Part shown: positions 20,368 to 26,518 of the stretch, piece by piece
Position numbering within the stretch: the stretch's first letter is position 1
Layout of the letters: each line of letters opens with the position of its first letter
Origin: Sphaeroforma arctica JP610
Lineage: Eukaryota; Opisthokonta; Ichthyosporea; Ichthyophonida
Assembly (NCBI RefSeq): GCF_001186125.1
Contig: NW_014040226.1
Location: 39,862-66,379 of the forward strand
Length of the DNA stretch: 26,518 nucleotides
Direction of reading: 5' to 3'
Program-made: the position numbers and the translations under genes
The notes under the pieces: model-generated
Databases searched by the model: none
Told to the model about the DNA's origin: nothing
What the model saw: the letters and a program-made list of their open reading frames with translations, nothing else

Positions 20368-20399
20368 ACTATCAACTTAGATACAAAAGAAGTAGTCTA

Positions 20400-21489
20400 A
20401 GCTGAGCAGCTAGGAATTTTTTTAAACCAAAAATAGAATTTGTAGTCTTAGTAGCTAGACCTTAGATCTAGTATGCTGTACACTGAGTTTACTATCTGAA
20501 AACGCATGTAGATTTTTTGCTAACTAAAGAGTGGGTGCTACTGTAATGGGTCTCAGTTGTTCGTATCTCAGCCTATGCCCCCCATGTGTTTTGACTCAGC
20601 CTACGGTCAGACGGATGGTCCTTCGTCCTACGGCCTACAGCATGAGCTCTTGTCTTGTCCTGACCTCAGGTGCTACCCTTCTAGCGGGATGGGTGCAGGT
20701 TGCATCTTTGTCATCTATCGACTATCAAGTTGTTCACTGGTCGCTTCAAGGTTCTATAATTGAATGATCACAAAATTTTATGCAATAAAAAATAGTATGT
20801 TCCATCGAATATTGGAACATACCTACATACCTACTTAAATCTGCAGAATTGTAGACGCACTAGAAATCAGATCCCAGAACCGTAGACTTCAAAGTGTCAA
20901 ATCAAATCAAATTGGAATTCTTTTACGCAGGTATGTATATAGTTAATTTCCATCTTAAAGAATCAACCAGCCAACCTGATAAAACATTACTGTTCTGGAA
21001 GAAGTGTAATGATCAACAGGCCCGGAGGGTACACTCTGGATACCGAGCCACAAAGGATCAGCAGCGACTGGCAGCAGAGAGGCTTGTAGAGAGTGATAAA
21101 CAGCCATAAAGAGTAGACCTTACGGGATAGGACACATGTACTATAAACTACTAGAGGAGATTCCTGTCGGATATATATTGTGTGTCCTAGTGGCCACAAA
21201 TTGTTCTGTTTAGCTGACCACATACTAGGTGCTTATGGGAAAAGAGTCACGAGTGGCACGATGATCTTGTAGTACAATATTTAGCACGAGGAATTGCCAA
21301 AGAAGATTAGGCGGGATAGAAAAGACGGCAATTCTGTTCCAAAAATGAGTTGGTTCAGTAATAACGTGGCTGATAGTAACAATTAACAAAGTGATTGGTG
21401 ATGATGCAAGCTTCTTGCAACCCTGGTTCAGTCGACGAGATGAAGCTAAAACCACAAAATCATACGACATGGTTCTTAAGTCGAAAATA
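20400..21489. other. No supported gene; holds dispersed repeat copy B
   Basis: Apart from the repeat at 20530-20590, ORFs at 20531-20767 and 20894-21109 are short and without motif. Several CTAG-rich phrases (20440-20480) and a T-run are present. No RNA gene recognised. Confidence 0.4.
20530..20592 (+). repeat. Dispersed repeat, copy B
   Basis: Partner of the repeat at about 7782-7850: TGGGTGCTACTGTAATGGGT followed by CTCAGCCTATGCCCCC. Same orientation; similarity fades on both sides. Confidence 0.6.
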
Positions 21490-22500
21490 ATTCTACCACT
21501 GGTTTAAATGGTTTAAAGGACTGATCAGAACATCGTTTGAACTTCTGGTCCATTTATCAATATGTTTATTAAAAGACAGAGTGTGCAGGTTCAGGGATGG
21601 GAGAATAAACGAACTACGATTGGTACTACCTGCAAAAGCAGCGCCAAAAGATGCCGCAGAAACTGACATTGATTGGTGTTCGGGCAATTGTGCTTCAGTT
21701 GTAATTGCAGACAACGATTGGACATGAGGATGAATCGTCAAGCCTTACAACTAACAAGTCTATGCATGGCAAGTTTCTGTCCTTCACTAGTCGGCGCACT
21801 GATAGGGTGCATGGGTTTCGGCGACAATCCACGATTGGGGCTGAAGGGGATGAAATGTCGAACGAGGAGAGGCTACGGGCGATATGTGATGCGAGAGACG
21901 GTAGACCCAAATGCGAAGGAGGGTGAAGAGGCCTTGAGTGAGATTGTCGGAAAACGCATTGCTGCACTCAATGCCGTTCTCGAGAAAGCTACTGCAAATT
22001 TCCAGCAGAGCATAAACACGTGTGGTCTAAACAAACCGGTAGAAATTGATTCAGAAGAGGATATCTACCACAACATACAACAAAACCGGTCTGCCCGGTC
22101 TGTACTTGCAGAAGTGGCTGTATTCATTGTTAATCGAGTCATGTATGCATGAAGAAACCTTATGTTGCGGTCCAGACGAGAGGACATGATCTGGAAAGAG
22201 CAATTACCGAGTTCGACTAGTTGGTCTTGTACATATTTTCTACATGCTTGGAGAGGAACGCAAGGAATGCGTTTACCACTATTGTACTACAGTCGCGGCT
22301 TTGGCGAGGAAAACAGTACACATGCAGAAAAATCCGAAGGATATATGCAAATGAACGTTCACGAACCCAGAAAAATCGCGAATTATGTGATAAGTATATC
22401 ACAATGTACGAGCATACAAACAAAGGAACACATTGACGTGCTGAAAAACGAGGGCATTATGTATATGCGTCTGAATTATTTATGAAACACTATATTTTTA
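21490..22500 (+). pseudogene. Decayed plus-strand coding region, unknown family
   Basis: Successive plus-strand stretches look like protein but change frame about three to five times. Recognisable-looking pieces are INELRLVLPAKAAPKDAAE (about 21610), RRTDRVHGFRRQSTIGAEGD (about 21800), EALSEIVGKRIAALNAVLEK (about 21940; predicted helix or coiled coil), and a basic stretch containing RLWRGKQYTCRKIRRIYANE (about 22310). The longest single frame is 21673-22152. The mixture of a helical segment and a basic C-terminal segment gives no family. It could be an old transposon or virus-like gene, a host pseudogene, or an intact gene with assembly indels. No ends such as terminal repeats were found. Confidence 0.35.
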
Positions 22501-22994
22501 ATCTCTGTGGATGGAAGTAATATCGTATGCATACACATTTATTTTTGTAAAAGACCAATGTCAATATATCGAAAGAAAAATTCAAAAGATGAGCACAATG
22601 ATAACCAATGTAAGAGAGGGATGCAATTTAAGTAATGCGGCTGTGCACGGCTAACACATATGATGGGCATTCCACAGCTTCGGGGACCATCGAGGTGATA
22701 TGAAGTGAATGAGTCTGAGGGCTAAAGAAGAGCGAGCGCTAGATGAATCAATATGAGCAGAAATATCGTTGAACAAATACCAATCAATATACGAATCAGC
22801 GATTATGTATCGATGACATAATCGAAAACGCAACTAGAGAAAGCAATATATAGATCAATTATACAAACTACGTGTTCTTGCACGAATCACACACATACTA
22901 TACGAGTCTGCAAACTGCGCAGAAAGGCGACCGGGACATCAAGAACAGTACGTAAGTCATTATTAACCAGGAGTACGTATGTTATTATGATAGG
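22501..22994. other. AT-rich spacer, no gene seen
   Basis: Stops are frequent in all frames. A short minus-strand ORF (22651-22833) has no motif. No repeat longer than about 15 bp noticed. Confidence 0.4.
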
Positions 22995-23035
22995 TATTCA
23001 ATCATTTCCGAAAAACAAATGATTTTCAAACAGGT

Positions 23036-23833
23036 ATGTCGTTCAAAGAGCAAATTCCGACCGATTATATTGATTCCAAAATTAGCACTAAAAAGGATCA
23101 ACCTAATGATTTGTCGGATTTGGGGATAGAAATTCAACGCTCAAAAACCTGGATACGTGGGTATTTTTTTTTTAATCGTATTATACAGAACATTCTATTT
23201 GGTAAGGGTTCCTCTTTTGCAAATAATATGACCACTTACCGATGGATACTAATGGTCGATCCGAAAACATTGCAAAATTGGGGGGGAAATGTAAGCTTCG
23301 CCAATGGGAATCATACATGGGAGTTCGAACACCTAATGAGGAGACTATTATCATTATTTGTAGATGGGGTTTTCTTCCCGAAGGATTTTTCCTTTGGCCA
23401 TGAACTTTTCATACCATATATATTGAGTATAAAATCTCTGTGCCAACACCATAATAATCATCTCCTTGCAGCTCTACTTGCGGCAGTCCAGCAGATCTGT
23501 TGGCGGACGTTGTGGACACCTGCACAACGCGTATTACCCGTATGGGAGCCAACGAATGAGTTGAGACGTGGGCTTCCCTGCCAGCCACCACGAACACGGA
23601 TATTTGGTGCTGCGTGGCACTATACTATTGTTATCATACACGCAGCCCCGATGGATACAATCTTATGTTACTTGCTATTGGCGGGGGGAAAGTGGGGGGG
23701 GAAAACACCAACTATTTTTGACGACGACAGCCCGTTGATGACCGATGAGTTTACCGCGTGGCGCACGTCCAAAAAACACCCGGTGCAGAACTATGTGCTG
23801 ATCCTTTGTAGATCGGTGTCCAGAATGTGTTGA
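23036..23833 (+). CDS. Hypothetical 265-aa ORF
   Basis: This is the longest plus-strand frame outside the copia element. It starts at ATG 23036 and is open from about 22995. The first 140 residues are AT-rich, charged and aromatic (for example DLSDLGIEIQRSKTWIRGYF) and read like a soluble protein. The second half is more GC-rich and less convincing, and an alternative frame over 23470-23700 (containing ADLLADVVDTCTTRITRMG) looks at least as good. A switch via an intron ending CTCCTTGCAG at 23470 is possible. The ATG itself lies in a donor-like AG|GTATGT. No domain recognised; the function is unknown. Confidence 0.35.
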   Translation: MSFKEQIPTDYIDSKISTKKDQPNDLSDLGIEIQRSKTWIRGYFFFNRIIQNILFGKGSSFANNMTTYRWILMVDPKTLQNWGGNVSFANGNHTWEFEHLMRRLLSLFVDGVFFPKDFSFGHELFIPYILSIKSLCQHHNNHLLAALLAAVQQICWRTLWTPAQRVLPVWEPTNELRRGLPCQPPRTRIFGAAWHYTIVIIHAAPMDTILCYLLLAGGKWGGKTPTIFDDDSPLMTDEFTAWRTSKKHPVQNYVLILCRSVSRMC

Positions 23834-24827
23834 ACTTCATGCCTGTCGGTCAGTATAACCAATAATCCGAACGTCGACATCCTTATCTTGTGTGTTAGCT
23901 TCTGCGGAAGACTGCATATTGACGTCTGAATCGGCAGTTGTGTTCAAAATAAACATAAAAATGACTTATCCAGTCCCAGATCTGAGTTCTCTCAAGTCGT
24001 AGTCCTGAGACGTAGAGCTCTTCCTTTGCGCATGGGGGATATTTGTTCATTTAGTAGGCTGTGGAATTTCGAATAGGGTGAAAAACCGGTTTGGGATCCT
24101 AAATATTTCCGAATTCGGAATTGTCCAGTACTTTTTAGCTTTATATGAAAATCGCATGATTTAATCAAACCCGTTTGTAATATGTATGTTAAATCTGTAT
24201 TGACACGCTTGGGTATTTTTTCACGAGTACTTGAACTCTGGCTACGATAGAGAATACACGCGATCAGACATATTTATGGGAATGTCAGATTATGTGCATC
24301 AATTGTGTTTTGTGTTGGTATGATATGACCAGATACATTATATCCGCAAATAATTACACAGCATTCCATAGTAAAACACTAAGAGAGGGCTGAGCGGAGC
24401 AAACAACCATCAGTCAAAAGAGATTTACTACATCTCTTAGTTCCTTGTTCTTTACCCGATGTGGTACTTTCTGTTGCACAATTTCAACTATTGGCTTGAT
24501 GCGCTATACCTATCCTAAAAGATATCTGGATTAGCGTGCAATACGCAGTTGATTCCAGATTCGTTAAGCCTGTTGCCTACAGATGGCCTTATATCTATTC
24601 GGGGTACTTCATTGATACCCCGATCCCTGCTATCACTTTCAGCATGCGATTTATTGATAATTCTCCAAGCACTTGATCGATGTCATACTTTGTATCAATA
24701 CCCGTAGATCGGTCGCAGGCAGACGGGTGCGCAATTGAACACTTTTTTTTTTGCATGGTCTAGATAGACTACTAACCGCCAGGCACACACAGGCAACCAC
24801 ACCGGGGTGCACCCCTTAGCGAAATGA
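23834..24827. other. About 1 kb without a supported gene
   Basis: All six frames are closed often. There is a T9 run at about 24745. A GC-richer segment begins near 24770. No RNA gene or repeat recognised. Confidence 0.4.
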
Positions 24828-25196
24828 TTGCACATCACCACCTATGCCACTCGATGTTTGTGTCTGCCTGATGAAAGAGGTGAATGTAACTATCACTGCG
24901 CTGGGTGTACTAACTGTTTACGAGATCGGCCTCACTGCAAACAGACCTGCGGCTCGTCTTATCACTGGACGAATGAATGCTACAGTGGCAGTTTGGATCC
25001 CATCCTCTTTCGCCACTTCTCTCCAAGAGCGAGATTTATTATGCGAGTGTATATCCCACCACCAGACACTGCACGACAGGCGGCACTGTCGCAACGTCAT
25101 TCGTGGGCGCACAATGACTCATCGGTTAGATCCGCAGCCGCCGGTTGCAGAAGTCCTCCCGGAAACTTACAGTCTCCACAAGCCAATGCTCCATGA
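24828..25196 (+). CDS. Doubtful Cys-rich ORF
   Basis: A plus-strand frame of 122 codons, open from a TTG, reads ten cysteines within about 45 residues (CLCLPDERGECNYHC, CAGCTNC, HCKQTC and a later Cys), a spacing reminiscent of small extracellular or zinc-binding modules. A second frame (24844-25296) overlaps it and runs antisense into the membrane-protein gene. No ATG and no clear splice context. It could be an internal exon of a convergent gene or chance. Confidence 0.2.
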   Translation: MHITTYATRCLCLPDERGECNYHCAGCTNCLRDRPHCKQTCGSSYHWTNECYSGSLDPILFRHFSPRARFIMRVYIPPPDTARQAALSQRHSWAHNDSSVRSAAAGCRSPPGNLQSPQANAP

Positions 25197-25245
25197 TGAT
25201 ACCTCATACGCCACTACTAGGCGGGCACTCACAAGCCCTACCCAC

Positions 25246-26264
25246 CTATCTATTAGACAACAATCTCGCACCATCGTTGTTGCCTGCTTCGTCTAGTTCA
25301 TCCTCATCATTGCCCAGGTCTTCAGCTGTAAAGTGTCTGTGCGCGCCACTGTATGCACTCAACCCATCGACAGACTCACCCGCACCCGCCGCATCCAGAG
25401 CCATCGCTTCTGCGTTGCTAAGCAACGGCATGTTGATCCGGTGGCTTCGCTGAGCGTCGGGGGAGTGTCCTCCGAACATCGGCGATGGCGAGCGACTGGA
25501 CTGTCTTGACCGGCCCGTTGCCGGTGATAGGTTGCCTGGGCGTTGCAGGTGTCCTGGCTGTTGTAGGTAGTCCGGGTGTTGGGCATGGTCTGTGTGAGGA
25601 TAGTCGCTGCGCTGTGCCCTGTGGTGTGTGTTGCTCAGGTTGTCCATGGGGATGGCCTCGTGCTCATCCGTGCTCTTGAGATTGAAGTGGCGCAGGTAGG
25701 CGATGCACACGCAGACGAGCCCGAACACTAAAGAGTGAGACAACGACGGAGAGACTTAAGGACATATGTACGAGGGAGAGTGAGTTAACGGAGGTATAAA
25801 CATATGTACACATGTGCGAAGAAGAGTAGAGAAACGGAGGGACATGTAGATGTACATATGCGCAAGGAAGCCTGAGACAACCGAGAGGCGTTTAAACTGG
25901 TATACCGTGCTCACATGCATGTCTATGGCGACTAGTGCTCATACGCACAGGCCAAGCAGAGGATCATCTATGTACGTCCCATCATCCACTGCAACGCAGA
26001 AACTCGATATCATTACATTACCACCAAGCGTACATGTAATAATATCATAATATTGCCACCAAATCGAAAATATAATAATATCATAAGATTACCACCAAAT
26101 CGTAAATACAATACTATCATAATACTGCCACCGAACGTGAATCATACTCATTACAGCCCAACCCAGAACGCCCATCGCAATGATATTGAACTCGCGGAAG
26201 GTGCCGGTGTACTGAACGAGGGGTTCAGGCCATGGCTGCGGCGCACACACTCGGTTGGGAGTGA
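25246..26264 (-). CDS. Type I membrane protein, last two exons
   Basis: Two exons, 26163-26264 and 25246-25727, join in phase 1 across a 435-nt intron, and the join completes a clean transmembrane helix (IIAMGVL from the first, VFGLVCVCIAYL across and after the junction). Before the helix is a luminal stretch (PWPEPLVQYTGTFREFN). After it comes a cytosolic tail of about 150 aa rich in His, Pro, Gln and Ser, then an acidic patch (LGNDEDELDE) and a terminal DGARLLSNR. DxxxLL is the classic acidic dileucine signal for clathrin-adaptor sorting to endosomes, lysosomes or vacuoles. The donor (G|GTTGGG) is weak; an alternative GTAATG lies 10 nt further on but breaks phase. Upstream exons run off the window; a candidate 26302-26340 precedes. 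Ligand and family unknown. Confidence 0.6.
25737..25890. repeat. About 50-bp tandem repeat in the intron
   Basis: Three diverged copies of a unit like GAGA-AACGGAG-GGACATATGTAC-GAG. The AACGGAG and ACATATG/ATGTACATATG phrases recur at about 25745-25770, 25788-25815 and 25834-25860. It lies in the intron of the membrane-protein gene, next to the acceptor. Confidence 0.65.
26005..26148. repeat. 36-bp minisatellite in the intron, 4 copies
   Basis: Four copies of a 36-bp unit of the form (A)ATATCATAATATTGCCACCAAATCG plus an AT-rich tail, starting near 26005, 26041, 26077 and 26113. The middle two are nearly identical and the outer two diverged. The array begins just inside the 5' end of the membrane-protein gene intron. 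Confidence 0.85.
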
Positions 26265-26518
26265 CTGGAGAATAAAACAATGATACGATTGAGAGGACTG
26301 GCTGACCCCTTCTGAGATTCAGAGCAGTGGCTTTTAAACACCACCTGCAGATACACAGCGTGATAATCGGGTAGTCAACTGAACATGTGCGGTGGAGTGA
26401 GCGATGTCGGTGTGTTAAACGTAGAACGCGCGTGTGAGATTAGCTCAATCAGCCGAATGCGACGGCTGATGCACACGGCACACACCATCGTACGATCACA
26501 TTCCTACAGCCCAGCCAA
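26265..26518 (-). other. Upstream part of the membrane-protein gene
   Basis: Minus strand. An acceptor-like GTATCTGCAG is followed by a short open stretch (about 26302-26340) with a candidate donor GTCAGC. Read in the phase that fits the next exon it gives WCLKATALNLRRG. This would be a 39-nt exon of the luminal domain. The rest of the stretch is intron or another exon that cannot be settled because the window ends. Confidence 0.25.

Noticed and set aside
25480-25680. Plus-strand ORF rich in Gly/Val/Cys
   Set aside because: Antisense of the His/Pro/Gln-rich tail of the membrane protein; composition follows from the complement.

Overview
The window looks like nuclear DNA of a eukaryote, most likely a protist with spliced genes. 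Evidence: candidate introns with GT...AG ends and in-phase joins, a TATA-like box and an AATAAA signal around a small gene, (TA)n/(TG)n microsatellites, minisatellites, a foldback element, and a Ty1/copia retrotransposon whose primer-binding site matches the anticodon arm of eukaryotic initiator tRNA-Met. Nothing suggests bacterial operons. A unicellular relative of animals or fungi is possible, but the sequence alone does not fix the lineage. No rRNA gene, CRISPR array or convincing tRNA was found by eye.

Layout. 1-2100: microsatellite, then a minus-strand secreted or membrane-anchored alpha/beta hydrolase, with a possible upstream exon. 2170-3183: a degenerate short-period repeat, then a foldback element of about 630 bp with long inverted arms. 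3445-5133: an F-box-like gene that can be read as four in-phase plus-strand exons. 5533-5919: a small single-exon orphan gene with its own TATA-like box and AATAAA. 6060-11400: about 5 kb with only short, doubtful ORFs and small repeats, probably decayed DNA. 11405-17892: one broken Ty1/copia element with two LTRs of about 243 bp. 17938-18320: a repeat cluster carrying the phrase CTCTCGGGCTGAC. 18325-20367: coding-like minus-strand segments, some with good splice sites, of unknown family and unresolved completeness. 21490-22500: coding-like plus-strand segments in shifting frames. 22995-23833: an ORF of unknown function. 24828-25245: a Cys-rich ORF of doubtful status. 25246-26518: the 3' part of a minus-strand type I membrane-protein gene. 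Its transmembrane helix is split by an intron holding two tandem arrays, and its tail ends with a dileucine sorting signal.

The genes do not form an evident pathway. The two best functional calls are the secretory-pathway hydrolase and the F-box protein (a likely SCF ubiquitin-ligase adaptor). They appear to be independent host genes in a repeat-rich neighbourhood.
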